Origin: an uncultured Ignavibacteriota bacterium
GTDB taxonomy: Bacteria > Bacteroidota > Ignavibacteria > UBA10030 > UBA8401
Length of the DNA: 64,000 nt
NCBI GenBank assembly: GCA_903884005.1
Contig: CAISDA010000040.1
Coordinates: forward strand, 127,539 to 191,538
Direction: 5' to 3'
Part shown: piece by piece, positions 8,607-17,706 of the stretch
How positions within the stretch are numbered: position 1 is the first letter of the stretch
How the letters are laid out: each line of letters opens with the position of its first letter
Made by a program: the position numbers and the translations under genes
Notes under the pieces: generated by a model
Told to the model about the DNA's origin: nothing
Databases searched by the model: none
The model's input: only the letters and a program-made list of their open reading frames with translations

Positions 8607-10673
8607 TTATTTTATCGCGCTCCCGCTCGGAACGTCGTTCGTCACTGTCAGCAAAGCGAATTCCTTGCCGCTGCCGTGCGTTGCCAGGATCATTCCCTGC
8701 GATTCCACCCCCATCAGCGTAGCCGGAGCGAGGTTCGCAACAATGATGACGGATGCGCCGATGATAGCTTCCGGCGTACGTTGTTCGGCGATCCCCGCCA
8801 CGACCTGACGCTGTTCTTCACCGAGTTCGATCGTCAGTCGTAAAAGCTTCTTCGATTTCGGCACCGGTACGCATGCGGTGATTTTTCCCACGCGCAGATC
8901 GATCTTCGCAAAATCGTCGTACGTGATCACCGGTTTGATCGGCATCATGGTTTTTTTTTCGGGCTCCTGCACGGCGGCCGTTTCCACGACGCCACCGAGT
9001 TTTTCAAGTTCGGCAGCGATGGTGCCGTCCTCTATCTTCGCGAAGAGAATCGACGGTGTTCCCAGCATATGACCGTCGGGGATGCGCAGTTCGCCTGACG
9101 AGGCCCATCCTTCGGTGTGCAGGGGAACGGAAAGATTCAGCATTGACCACATCGTCTCGGATGCGAACGGGATGACCGGCGCAAAGAGGATTGCGAGACT
9201 GCGGACCGTCTGGAGGCAGATGTTAATCGTTGTCGCACAGGCATCCGGGTCGCGCTTGATCGTTTTCCACGGCTCACTGTCGTTAAAATATTTATTCGCC
9301 GCCCGCGCGAGATTCATCATTTCGGCGACGGCATCGCGGAACTTGAATCGCTCGATGAGCGTCCCGACACGGTCGGGGGCTCCTGCGATATAGGCGATGA
9401 GTTCTGCATCACGCTGGTTCAACGCGCCTCGCGCGGGAAGAGCGCTTCCGAAATTTTTGCCCGCAAACGCGAGCGTCCGATTGATGAAATTCCCAAGGAT
9501 GTCTGCGAGTTCGTTGTTGACCTTCGCCTGGAAATCCTTCCAGTAAAAATCGGAATCCTTCGTCTCGGGAAGGTTCGTTGCAAGCGCATAGCGCACCATA
9601 TCGGCGGGAAATTGTTCCAGTATGTCTTTCACGTCGATCGCATGATGCCGGCTCTTCGAAAATTTGCCGCCTTCAAGGTTCAGGAATTCATTGGCCGGCA
9701 CATTATCCGGCAGAACGTATCCCCCTTTTCCCATCAGGATCGCCGGGAAGACGATTGTGTGAAAGACGATATTATCTTTGCCGATGAAAGCCACATAGCG
9801 TGTGGCATCATCCTGCCAGTACTCTTTCCATCGTTCGGGTGTGTGCTGTGCCGCCGCCCATTCCTTCGTCGCCGAAATGTACCCGAGCACCGCCTCGAAC
9901 CACACATAGAGCACCTTGCCTTCTACGCCGGGAATGGGCACCGGGACGCCCCACGTGAGATCGCGCGTCACTGCGCGGTCCTGAAGGCCTTCCTTGAGCC
10001 AGCTGCGCGTCTGCTGCAGCACGTTTTCCTTCCAATCCGACGATTTTGTCTCGATGTAGGCTTCCAACCGCTGCTGGAACGCGCCGAGACGCAGATACCA
10101 ATGTTTCGTTGTTCGCACAACCGGCGTCTTGCCGGACACGAGACTGACCGGTTTTTTCAACTGCAGCTGATTGTAATACGCGCCGCAGCTGTCGCATTGA
10201 TCTCCCCTGGCATGTTCGCTGCCGCAGTTCGGGCAGACGCCCTCCACGTAGCGGTCGGGGAGAAACATGCCCGCCTGCTCGTCGTAAAATTGTTCTTCCT
10301 CTTTATCGATGAGAAATTTTTTCTCCAGAAGATCCAGGAAAAATTCCTTCGCTGTCTCATGATGAATCGGATTCGAGGTGCGCGAGTATATATCGAAGCT
10401 GATCCCGAACTTCCGGAAGGCTTCCTTGTTCATCTCATGGAACCGGTCCACGACCGCTTGCGGCGTGATTTTTTCCTTTTCGGCAGTGATCGTGATGGGC
10501 ACGCCATGCTCATCGGAGCCGCTGATGAACAGCACGTCGCGTTTGTGGAGCCGCTGATAACGCACAAAAATGTCGGCGGGAAGGTACGCTCCGGCAAGGT
10601 GCCCCAGATGGATCGGGCCGTTTGCGTACGGCAGAGCGGAGGTGACAAGCAAGCGTGTAAACTTATGTTCCAT
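8607..10673 (-). CDS. metG: Methionyl-tRNA synthetase with C-terminal tRNA-binding domain
   Basis: Charges tRNA-Met. The 688-aa class I enzyme has the HIGH-type motif in GPIHLGHLAGAYLPAD, the KMSKS-type motif as GGKFSKS, and a zinc knuckle (CPNCG...CDSCG, residues about 140-165). The last 105 residues form an EMAP-II/Arc1p-like tRNA-binding domain (from DDFAKIDLRVGKI onward) that also dimerises the enzyme. Nine consecutive A in the coding strand (8951-8959) encode part of the linker before this domain. Its 5' end overlaps the 3' end of the delta' gene by 11 nt. Confidence 0.97.
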   Translation of the reverse strand: MEHKFTRLLVTSALPYANGPIHLGHLAGAYLPADIFVRYQRLHKRDVLFISGSDEHGVPITITAEKEKITPQAVVDRFHEMNKEAFRKFGISFDIYSRTSNPIHHETAKEFFLDLLEKKFLIDKEEEQFYDEQAGMFLPDRYVEGVCPNCGSEHARGDQCDSCGAYYNQLQLKKPVSLVSGKTPVVRTTKHWYLRLGAFQQRLEAYIETKSSDWKENVLQQTRSWLKEGLQDRAVTRDLTWGVPVPIPGVEGKVLYVWFEAVLGYISATKEWAAAQHTPERWKEYWQDDATRYVAFIGKDNIVFHTIVFPAILMGKGGYVLPDNVPANEFLNLEGGKFSKSRHHAIDVKDILEQFPADMVRYALATNLPETKDSDFYWKDFQAKVNNELADILGNFINRTLAFAGKNFGSALPARGALNQRDAELIAYIAGAPDRVGTLIERFKFRDAVAEMMNLARAANKYFNDSEPWKTIKRDPDACATTINICLQTVRSLAILFAPVIPFASETMWSMLNLSVPLHTEGWASSGELRIPDGHMLGTPSILFAKIEDGTIAAELEKLGGVVETAAVQEPEKKTMMPIKPVITYDDFAKIDLRVGKITACVPVPKSKKLLRLTIELGEEQRQVVAGIAEQRTPEAIIGASVIIVANLAPATLMGVESQGMILATHGSGKEFALLTVTNDVPSGSAIK

Positions 10674-11784
10674 GAAGTAAGAGTCGTTTGAGGTGAACGG
10701 TCAATGATAGCAGCACTAATGGAAGATACACATTTCTACGGAGAAGTTCGAACGCGCGCTCCACGGCAACGGTGCATCCGGCCAGGTCGGCAGCGCCGAA
10801 TTTCGACACGAAGCGTTCGAGGTCGGCCAGCTGGTCGTGGTTGATGACGCCTTCGTGCCCCCGTTCCTTGAGGATAATGGCATCCCTGAACCACACCAGC
10901 AGAAGGTGCAGCAGCTGTTCTACGGGTTCCCTCTTCTTGGACGAAAAATAGTCGTCCTGGTCTTCCATGAATTTCAACACGGCATTCCCGAGGCATCCCC
11001 TGAGAAATGCAACGGCATCGGCCCGCTGCCGGTCCAGGTCGTCTGTGTGCATGGCCAGTGCGCGCGCATAATTGCCGTCCGACAGCCTCGCCAGAAGCAC
11101 GGCCCTCGCGGGATCTATCGTTTCCCTCGCTTCAAGGGCTCCGGCGATCTCGTCATCGCGCAGGCGTATGCACTGTACAGTCTGACATCGGGAGAGCACC
11201 GTCTGCCTGACTTGCTCTTTTTGCGAGGTCAGGAGCAGGAACAGCGTATCGTCCGGCGGCTCCTCAAGAATTTTAAGAAAAGCATTCGCCGACGGTTCGT
11301 TCATGGTTTCCACATCGAACAGGATGAAGATCTTCTTGCCCTGCTCCGTTGCCGTCATCGATGCTTCTTTGCGTATCGCGCGAATATCTTTGATCCTGAT
11401 CGTGGTTGCCTTGGCAATGGCGATCGGTGCGTACGGCTGCCGGGCCTTCTGCGCCATTTGTCTTCGTATTTCATCGCGCACCTCCGTATCGAGCGAATCG
11501 CCGTCGTCGTTTTTTTTCCCTTCACCGCCGGGAAGCGCGAAAATGAATTTGAGATTCGGATGCTGGAGGTGATTCACTTTTTTACAGGACGGGCAGACGC
11601 CGCAGGCGCTGACGCCGCCCGCATCGCACAAGAGGACTTTTGCGCACGCTATCGCCAGCGCCGATTTTCCGGCCCCTTCCGGTCCCCAGAAAAGATAGGC
11701 ATGCGCCAGTCGCCGCTGCTCGATCGCTTTAGCGAGCAGGGCCTTTGCGTGATGCTGGCCGATGACGATGTCCCATGAGCTCAT
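10663..11784 (-). CDS. holB: DNA polymerase III delta' subunit (clamp-loader ATPase fold)
   Basis: Clamp-loader subunit that opens the sliding clamp ring. The 373-aa protein has a Walker A-like GPEGAGKSA (about residue 34), a zinc module (CGVCPSCKK), and the sensor region KILEEPPDDTLFLLLTSQ followed by VLSRCQ. The intact Walker A means it could instead be a short DnaX-like tau/gamma subunit, but length and the weak C-terminal domain favour delta'. It sits directly between the Omp85 and metG genes, overlapping metG by 11 nt. Confidence 0.85.
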   Translation of the reverse strand: MSSWDIVIGQHHAKALLAKAIEQRRLAHAYLFWGPEGAGKSALAIACAKVLLCDAGGVSACGVCPSCKKVNHLQHPNLKFIFALPGGEGKKNDDGDSLDTEVRDEIRRQMAQKARQPYAPIAIAKATTIRIKDIRAIRKEASMTATEQGKKIFILFDVETMNEPSANAFLKILEEPPDDTLFLLLTSQKEQVRQTVLSRCQTVQCIRLRDDEIAGALEARETIDPARAVLLARLSDGNYARALAMHTDDLDRQRADAVAFLRGCLGNAVLKFMEDQDDYFSSKKREPVEQLLHLLLVWFRDAIILKERGHEGVINHDQLADLERFVSKFGAADLAGCTVAVERAFELLRRNVYLPLVLLSLTVHLKRLLLHGT

Positions 11785-13902
11785 TTAAAATGCGTGTCCT
11801 AAACCGAAATGAAAAACGCTGTAGGTGTCCTGGAACAGGCGTTTGGAAAACACCCACTCATTGCCCGGTGTTTCCTTCGGATCGTATACACGAACGCCGA
11901 TATCGAACCTGACCGGGCCGATGAATGTTTCATAGCGCAGACCGATCCCTGCCGCGATCGCTACTTCCTTCATCGAGACGTCGGTCGGAGCATTCCACAA
12001 ATTGCCTGCATCGATAAAGAGGACCCCCCACATCGCCTCGAGATCCATGAAAAAAAACTTACCCCAGTTGCGGAAGAGCTGAAACCGATTCTCGATGCTG
12101 GCCTCAAGCAAAAGATTTCCGCCCAATTGCGACTGCGATGTATCGAGCGTAGAGAGTGAGCGGAAATTCCACCCGCGTACGCTCCCCGATCCGCCGGCAA
12201 AAAACCGGTGGTTCAACGGCACCTGCGTCGGATTATCCGTTTCGTTGTATAATTGCGCAATGCCGCCCCGCAGCTTAATGGCGAAGATGCTGGAATTCAC
12301 CCTATTCAACGGATAATACTGCCGCTCCGTAAATGACAGTTTCACATATTCCGAATACGGCAGCTTGCCGAACCGTTTGCCGAGCATGCGCGGCACCGAA
12401 CCGGACTCTTCAAGCGTCACGGAATGGAAAAATCCCGTCGTCGGCGAAAACAGATTATCGGTGACATCGCGTTGCAGGGAGAAGGACACGATCGAGTTGA
12501 ACTGACTGAGCTTGGTGGAGGACGTATCGAGCGCAGTGAGCAGCAATGGATTCAAGATAGTCGGATCGACGTACTCGAGCAACCAATCAGCATATCCCGT
12601 CGTTGATACTCCCAATTTGTGCGTGACGCCGAACTTGCCTCTGATCGCATTCATCGTATACGCCTCGAACTTCTCTCCTTCGAGACTGAGAGACACATCG
12701 GCGCTCGTCCGGTTCCCTAAAAAATACGGGAAATACAATTGCGGCGATACGTCCGCCCTCACCAACAGCGTCTTTTCCTTCAACCCATATTCGAAGGCGC
12801 GGTCGAAATCGAGGCGTTCCGGCGATTGCACGCTCACTCTGGCACGGATCGAGAATGTGCTTGCATTTCCGAAAAAATTCCTATGGCTGTATCCGAGGCC
12901 GACACCTGTCGTGAACTCATTATTCAGTTCGTTGCTGACCGCCACCTCGGGCGTGATCTCTTTCAATTCCAGCACCCGGTATGAAATCTGCATAGGGATC
13001 CGTGAAGACGTCGCCGAATCGATTCGCGTCAACGGCTTGAGCGCGGCGTTTTCCAGCAGGCCCATCCGGTTCAAATTTTGTTCGCTGATCTCTTTTTTCT
13101 CGTCGTTGTAGACCTCGCCGGACACAAAATCCAGCTGGCGCAGCACGACGTTCGGATCGACCTCCACCGTATCGCCGGCAATACTCACATTTCCAAAGAG
13201 GCACCGCCGCCCGGACTGATACTGCAGCGTGATGGTGATATTATCCGTGGAGAGGTATCGCACCGGCACAATGGCCCCAACCTGCGCATCCGGATACCCC
13301 CCGTTATGAAAAATTTTCAACGCCCGCATCTGTTCCTGCTCGAGCGCATCGGTGGAATAGGGCATTCCAGATTTGAGGGTGCAATTCGCAGTGATGTCTT
13401 CGGCGATCGCACGATCGGCCGATGCTATGCCGAGTATTTTCACCGTGTCGATGAGGGACCGGCGATTTTCTGTGATCCGAATCCCGATGGAAATTTTGTC
13501 GCTGGCCGTGAATGCGAGAGACGTATCGATCTGAGCATGGAAGAACCCGCGCTCTTGGAAATAGTCCTTCAGCCGAACGATATCCCGGTCGAATGCGACA
13601 GGGTCAAAAATAGACCGCGCCGTTCCAAGTCTCTCCCATACGTTCTCATAGAGGAAAATATAAAAGCGGTTTGGCGTCTCGACGGTATGCAGTTCCGCCT
13701 TCACCGCGGCCGGAGAAGTTTCTCCATCAACGGAAATGGCGATCGATTGAATTTCAACGCGTGGAATTCCCTCTGCTGCAGGTGTCGGTTCATGCGATGA
13801 ATACACGGTATTGCCGGACGCCGGTATGCACAGCAGGAAACCGAAGACAAGATGAAGGAAAAAATATGTGAGATGGTCCCTAATGATCGTAGTCCTGCTC
13901 AA
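11785..13902 (-). CDS. Omp85/BamA-TamA family outer-membrane protein
   Basis: A 705-aa outer-membrane beta-barrel assembly or secretion protein. A hydrophobic signal segment (about residues 12-30) is followed by POTRA-type repeats to about residue 330, then a 16-stranded barrel. The barrel carries the conserved RGW-F motif (GGSGSVRGWNFRSL) and ends in a terminal phenylalanine (FHFGLGHAF), the usual C-terminal barrel signal. The frame begins with TTG at 13902; no in-frame ATG precedes the hydrophobic segment, so TTG is the best available start although it lies in the T-tract of an upstream terminator. The stop abuts the holB start directly. Whether it is the essential BamA or a paralogue such as TamA is undecided. 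Confidence 0.9.
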   Translation of the reverse strand: MSRTTIIRDHLTYFFLHLVFGFLLCIPASGNTVYSSHEPTPAAEGIPRVEIQSIAISVDGETSPAAVKAELHTVETPNRFYIFLYENVWERLGTARSIFDPVAFDRDIVRLKDYFQERGFFHAQIDTSLAFTASDKISIGIRITENRRSLIDTVKILGIASADRAIAEDITANCTLKSGMPYSTDALEQEQMRALKIFHNGGYPDAQVGAIVPVRYLSTDNITITLQYQSGRRCLFGNVSIAGDTVEVDPNVVLRQLDFVSGEVYNDEKKEISEQNLNRMGLLENAALKPLTRIDSATSSRIPMQISYRVLELKEITPEVAVSNELNNEFTTGVGLGYSHRNFFGNASTFSIRARVSVQSPERLDFDRAFEYGLKEKTLLVRADVSPQLYFPYFLGNRTSADVSLSLEGEKFEAYTMNAIRGKFGVTHKLGVSTTGYADWLLEYVDPTILNPLLLTALDTSSTKLSQFNSIVSFSLQRDVTDNLFSPTTGFFHSVTLEESGSVPRMLGKRFGKLPYSEYVKLSFTERQYYPLNRVNSSIFAIKLRGGIAQLYNETDNPTQVPLNHRFFAGGSGSVRGWNFRSLSTLDTSQSQLGGNLLLEASIENRFQLFRNWGKFFFMDLEAMWGVLFIDAGNLWNAPTDVSMKEVAIAAGIGLRYETFIGPVRFDIGVRVYDPKETPGNEWVFSKRLFQDTYSVFHFGLGHAF

Positions 13903-13931
13903 TAAAAAACCCAGCGGCTGAACTGCTGGGT
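13903..13931 (-). terminator. Intrinsic terminator after the DUF2795 gene
   Basis: On the minus strand a 7-bp stem ACCCAGC/GCTGGGT (13909-13915 with 13925-13931, 9-nt loop) is followed by TTTTTTATT. It ends the M23-DUF2795 transcript, 69 nt after the DUF2795 stop. Its T-tract runs into the TTG start of the Omp85 gene. Confidence 0.75.
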
Positions 13932-13999
13932 CTTTGCACGTCTCTGTGTTGCTCTACACGTTCGTCCGTTGTCGGTCACCGCGTGTCAAGCGCCTCTGC

Positions 14000-14224
14000 T
14001 TAATATTCGCTGTCATCTTCATAAAAAAAATAGTCATTGGATGGGTAGTCCGGCCAGATCTCTTCTATGCTTTCGTATGGCTCATCGCTGTCTTCGAGTT
14101 CCTGCAAATTTTCAATGACCTCTACAGGTGCTCCGGTTCTCGAAGCGTAATCAATAAGTTCATCTTTTGTGGCTGGCCAAGGTGCTTCTTCCAAAGACGA
14201 TGCCAACTCCATAGTCCATATCAT
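14000..14224 (-). CDS. DUF2795 small acidic protein
   Basis: A 74-aa protein of the DUF2795 family, whose function is not known to me. It has the family pattern WTMELASSLEEAPWPATKDE followed by ELIDYASRTGAP and ENLQELED, and a very acidic tail ending YFFYEDDSEY. A clear AAGGAGAG ribosome site precedes the ATG. It follows the M23 peptidase by 34 nt and ends in a terminator, so the two form a small operon. The protein is Trp-, Asp- and Glu-rich with no membrane segment. Confidence 0.9.
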   Translation of the reverse strand: MIWTMELASSLEEAPWPATKDELIDYASRTGAPVEVIENLQELEDSDEPYESIEEIWPDYPSNDYFFYEDDSEY

Positions 14225-14258
14225 ACGACAATCTCTCCTTCAAAAAATGTTGTGTCTT

Positions 14259-15221
14259 TTATTTCCGTTTTAATATTCCAAGTTGCGTGCGAATCTTGTT
14301 GTAATCAACGTCGGCCACAAAAAATTCGACCGGGTTTTTCGATTCGCCGTTTAAGCGAACCTCGTAGTGAAGGTGCGGACCGGTCGACCGTCCCGAATTT
14401 CCGGAATAGGCGATGAGCGTCCCGCGTTTTACTTTCTCTCCTGCATGAACCACCGTGCGCAGCAAATGCGCATAGTATGTGCTGTAGCCAAACCCGTGGT
14501 TGATATCCACCGCAATACCGTACGCGCTGCCGGTCGATCCGGTAAATTCCACCGTGCCGTTCCCCGTGGCATACACCGGCGTACCGACTGCGTTTTGTAT
14601 ATCGACGCCTTCATGCATGCGCGTCACGCCCAAAATCGGGTCTCGCCGGTAGCCGAATCCGTGGTACGAGAATTCACCGTCCATCGGCTTCACCGCAGGC
14701 ATCGCGGCAAATCGCACTTTGTTGGTTTCCGATTTTTGATAGATCGCTTCGGCACTCTGGCGCTGGAATGCGATTTCTTTTTCCAATTTGTCGACCATGC
14801 GCTCCGATGACGCAATGAGTTCGTTTGCATCAGCCGAGACGATTCCCTTATACGACACTTCCTTCGCACCACCGGAGCCGAGCTTCTGCACTTCCACATC
14901 AATGGCTGGAAGATCCACGGCCGATCGCAGTGAATTGTCTCTGGCGATCAATTTTTCCATCGCGCCGCCGAGCGCCACGATCTTGTCGCTGAGCATGCGG
15001 ACTTCGGCTTTGAGCATCTGGTTCTCTGTGGCAAAAGAAGAAGACCCCTTCGCTTCAATTCCTAAAAAATCCCCTCCGACATGATTAACGGCTCCGACAC
15101 AAATGATACCCAACAACACTGTTCCAATGATCTTGAGCGCATAGGTAATCTTGTATCCGCGGGCTTCGACGAATGAAACAGAGTCCTCAGAATAGAAGAA
15201 GAGTTTTTGTTTTTTGCGCAT
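14259..15221 (-). CDS. M23 family metallopeptidase, membrane-anchored
   Basis: A 320-aa LytM-type endopeptidase or its divisome regulator. One membrane segment (about residues 27-47) is followed by a coiled-coil region (about 60-165) and the C-terminal M23 domain. Zinc-binding motifs are intact: HEGVD (first His and Asp) and GPHLHYEVR (HxH), so it should be catalytically active, unlike EnvC-type activators. It would act in the periplasm on peptide cross-links. A very good promoter lies 45-73 bp upstream. Confidence 0.94.
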   Translation of the reverse strand: MRKKQKLFFYSEDSVSFVEARGYKITYALKIIGTVLLGIICVGAVNHVGGDFLGIEAKGSSSFATENQMLKAEVRMLSDKIVALGGAMEKLIARDNSLRSAVDLPAIDVEVQKLGSGGAKEVSYKGIVSADANELIASSERMVDKLEKEIAFQRQSAEAIYQKSETNKVRFAAMPAVKPMDGEFSYHGFGYRRDPILGVTRMHEGVDIQNAVGTPVYATGNGTVEFTGSTGSAYGIAVDINHGFGYSTYYAHLLRTVVHAGEKVKRGTLIAYSGNSGRSTGPHLHYEVRLNGESKNPVEFFVADVDYNKIRTQLGILKRK

Positions 15222-15265
15222 ATGAACATTATTTTATTGGTGCGTGAGTAGCAATTATGCAAATG

Positions 15266-15294
15266 AAAATATAAAATTTTGAGTGGTTTGTCAA
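15266..15294 (-). promoter_or_regulatory. Sigma70-type promoter of the M23-DUF2795 unit
   Basis: On the minus strand a perfect -35 TTGACA (15289-15294) is followed by a 17-bp spacer and -10 TATTTT (15266-15271), with an overlapping TATATT. The first gene starts at 15221, giving a leader of about 38 nt. Confidence 0.8.
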
Positions 15295-15371
15295 GGTTTT
15301 TTCTGCCCCGCTCAGTTTTAAATACGACCGTCGATATATATTCATAGGTGAAATTTCCACTCCCTGTGAGA

Positions 15372-16397
15372 TCATTCGAAATCGTGTTCGAAGTAATCGA
15401 TGGCTCTTTTCACTTCATTTCGCGACTTTTGAGCGATGAGCTGCTCTAATTTCTTTGAAAACTCCTTTGCGGCGTCATATCCGTGATGCTTCAGCAGATA
15501 ATTCAGCGCAATAACCTCTGCTATGACCGTTACATTCTTTCCGGGGAATATCGGCAGTTTGATGTGCGGGATATCCACATCCATGATCGCGATCGTATCC
15601 TGGTCGAGGCCGGTCCGTGTAAATTCTCCGTCCGATATCCACTCCATCAGTTCGACGACCACTTCGACCCGTTTCTGGAACCGAATGGATCGGATGCCGA
15701 AGATCGTCTTCACATCGATCAGGCCGAGGCCGCGTATTTCCATGAAGTGCTTCACAAGATCCGTTCCCGCACCGATGAGTATCCCTTCGCCCTTGCGCGT
15801 AATGGTCACAACATCATCCGACACGAGGCGGTGGCCGCGTTCGACGAGGTCGAGCGCGATCTCGCTCTTGCCGATCCCGGATCTTCCCACGATCAACAGT
15901 CCGATGCCATATACATCCACGAACGAGCCGTGCACTGTCGTTTGCGGCGAGAATTGGTCGTCTAAAAAATCGCTGATAAAATACGTCGCCTTCGTCGTCG
16001 CCAGCGTCGTTTGGAACACGGGAACATTGTGATCGGTCGCCAGCGTGATCAATTCAGGGTCCATGACGTTGCAGTCCGTGATGACGATGCATGGAATGGC
16101 AAATTTAAACAGCGTCTTGAATGCGTCCACACGCGCTTCCAACGGAAGACTCGCGAGGTAGAGCATTTCAGTGTTCCCGAACACCTGCACCCTGTCGTAC
16201 GTAAAGAGCGCGACGTAGCCGGCGAGGGCCAATCCGGGACGGTGAATATTCTTGTCCCGGATCGGATTCTCGAACCCCACGTTATTGAGCGCCCGAAGCT
16301 TCAGGCGCTCTTTGATTGTTTCGAAAAGGAATCCGACGGTGATGCTTTGTTTGCGGATCTCTTTTGCATTTGTTAAGGTTGTTGGTCCCTGGGACAT
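15372..16397 (-). CDS. hprK: HPr kinase/phosphorylase
   Basis: Phosphorylates and dephosphorylates a serine of HPr in carbon-catabolite control; in many Gram-negatives it serves an incomplete PTS with a regulatory role. The 341-aa protein has the Walker A GRSGIGKSE (171-179), the active-site histidine at 156 in TVHGSFVDVYG, and the HprK signature MEIRGLGLIDV. It overlaps the stop of hpf by 1 nt (TAATG), so translation is coupled. No HPr or EI gene is in the window. Confidence 0.95.
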   Translation of the reverse strand: MSQGPTTLTNAKEIRKQSITVGFLFETIKERLKLRALNNVGFENPIRDKNIHRPGLALAGYVALFTYDRVQVFGNTEMLYLASLPLEARVDAFKTLFKFAIPCIVITDCNVMDPELITLATDHNVPVFQTTLATTKATYFISDFLDDQFSPQTTVHGSFVDVYGIGLLIVGRSGIGKSEIALDLVERGHRLVSDDVVTITRKGEGILIGAGTDLVKHFMEIRGLGLIDVKTIFGIRSIRFQKRVEVVVELMEWISDGEFTRTGLDQDTIAIMDVDIPHIKLPIFPGKNVTVIAEVIALNYLLKHHGYDAAKEFSKKLEQLIAQKSRNEVKRAIDYFEHDFE

Positions 16398-16729
16398 TAT
16401 ACTTTCTCGTACACTTTCCGGATTGTAATTCGTTCCTTTTCCTGCATCTTGCTTTTGTACCGCTGTATTTGCCGTTCGATCTTGTCGATGGCTTCGTCTA
16501 CCGATTTTGAAAAATCCTCAGATTCGCTGACCGCGCGCAGCGACGTCCCGTACACTTTTACCTGCAGCTCGACTGTCTTCACGCTGTTCTGCAGTTTTTG
16601 AAAACTCAACACCATATCCGCGTTGACAATGCCGTTATAATATCGCTCGAGTTTCTTCAGCGCCGAGTATGCATACTCGCGGAGCGAATCATTCGCCGTA
16701 AAGTGGCGAGCTGTTATGCGGATGTCCAT
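16397..16729 (-). CDS. hpf: Ribosome hibernation-promoting factor, short HPF/RaiA type
   Basis: Binds the 30S subunit in stationary phase or stress and silences ribosomes. The 110-aa product has the family start MDIRITARHF, the helix SLREYAYSALKKLERYYN and the strand VELQVKVYG. It lacks the C-terminal dimerisation domain of long HPF, so it is the short form. Coupled to hprK downstream, a linkage that puts ribosome hibernation and carbon sensing in one transcript. Confidence 0.93.
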   Translation of the reverse strand: MDIRITARHFTANDSLREYAYSALKKLERYYNGIVNADMVLSFQKLQNSVKTVELQVKVYGTSLRAVSESEDFSKSVDEAIDKIERQIQRYKSKMQEKERITIRKVYEKV

Positions 16730-16743
16730 ACGTCCTCCTTCGT

Positions 16744-17676
16744 TTATTGATGTGGTGATTCCCCACTCTGCGGTTCTCCCGATTTCGGATGCGCCTGACG
16801 ATAGATGCGCTGCAGGCGTTCGAGAGTCACATGAGTGTAGATTTGTGTCGTCGAAAGACTCTCGTGTCCGAGGAGCTCTTTGACAACGCGAAGATCTGCG
16901 CCATTATTTAACAGGTGCGTGGCGCACGTGTGACGCAGCACATGTGGACTTTTTTGCGTTAATTCCGTTACCTCCTGAAGATATTTGTGAACGATATCCG
17001 TGAGTGTTGTTGGCGGGATGATCGTCCCCCGCCTGGACAGGAACACCGGCAGAACGCGCAGCGCGTTCGTATCCGTGAGGTCGGCGCGCATGCATAGATA
17101 CTTCTGCAGCGATGCCTCCGCTTGTTTTCCAAATGGCACGATGCGCTGCTTATTCCCTTTGCCGACGACTTTCAGCGTGCGCTGCTTCAAATCGATGTCC
17201 CGGATGCGGAGCCCCAGGAGTTCGGCGCGCCGTATGCCGGTGCTGTAGAGCAGTTCGAGTATTGCCGCATCGCGCGTGCCTTCGAATGTCGATCTGTCCG
17301 GCGCCTCGAGCACTCTGCGCATTGCCGCTTCATCCACATAATGAGGAAGACGCTTCTCACGTTTGGGCGACTGCAGACGCAGCGTGGGGTCCGCCTTGAT
17401 CGCATGACGCCTCACGCAGTATTTAAAGAACGACCGCAATGCCGAGAGCTTCCGCGCCGTCGACGATCGCGCGCTGCCGTTGTCCATCAGGAGACCTAAA
17501 AACTCCCGCACAATTCCCACATCAACGAGCTGCACGTCCGTGGCGCAATCTGGATACTGCCCGAGAACAAAGTGTTTCCACTGGTCAAGATCCCGGCCAT
17601 ACGACCCTACAGTATGGACGGAATATCTGCGTTCATGTTCCAAATACCGTAAAAATTCCTGTATGAGCGTCTGCAT
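16744..17676 (-). CDS. Tyrosine recombinase of XerC/XerD type
   Basis: Resolves chromosome dimers at dif. The 310-aa protein has an N-terminal SAM-like core-binding domain (about residues 5-90) and a catalytic domain with all active residues: Arg in STGIRRAELLG, Lys in VVGKGNKQR, HVLRHTCATHLL (HxxR), LLGHES and the nucleophile Tyr in TTQIYTHV. A GTG at 17685 is possible, but the ATG at 17676 (MQTLIQEFLRYLEHE) fits the family. Being in a housekeeping operon after topA, without att sites or phage genes, it is a Xer protein rather than an integrase. C versus D cannot be told. Confidence 0.93.
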   Translation of the reverse strand: MQTLIQEFLRYLEHERRYSVHTVGSYGRDLDQWKHFVLGQYPDCATDVQLVDVGIVREFLGLLMDNGSARSSTARKLSALRSFFKYCVRRHAIKADPTLRLQSPKREKRLPHYVDEAAMRRVLEAPDRSTFEGTRDAAILELLYSTGIRRAELLGLRIRDIDLKQRTLKVVGKGNKQRIVPFGKQAEASLQKYLCMRADLTDTNALRVLPVFLSRRGTIIPPTTLTDIVHKYLQEVTELTQKSPHVLRHTCATHLLNNGADLRVVKELLGHESLSTTQIYTHVTLERLQRIYRQAHPKSGEPQSGESPHQ

Positions 17677-17706
17677 GGGTCGCACGTCTGTTCTACGGAG
17701 GGCAGA

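Noticed and set aside
16744-17676. Tyrosine recombinase considered as phage or element integrase
   Set aside because: It lies in a housekeeping operon after topA, has Xer features, and there are no att repeats, phage genes or tRNA-side insertions.
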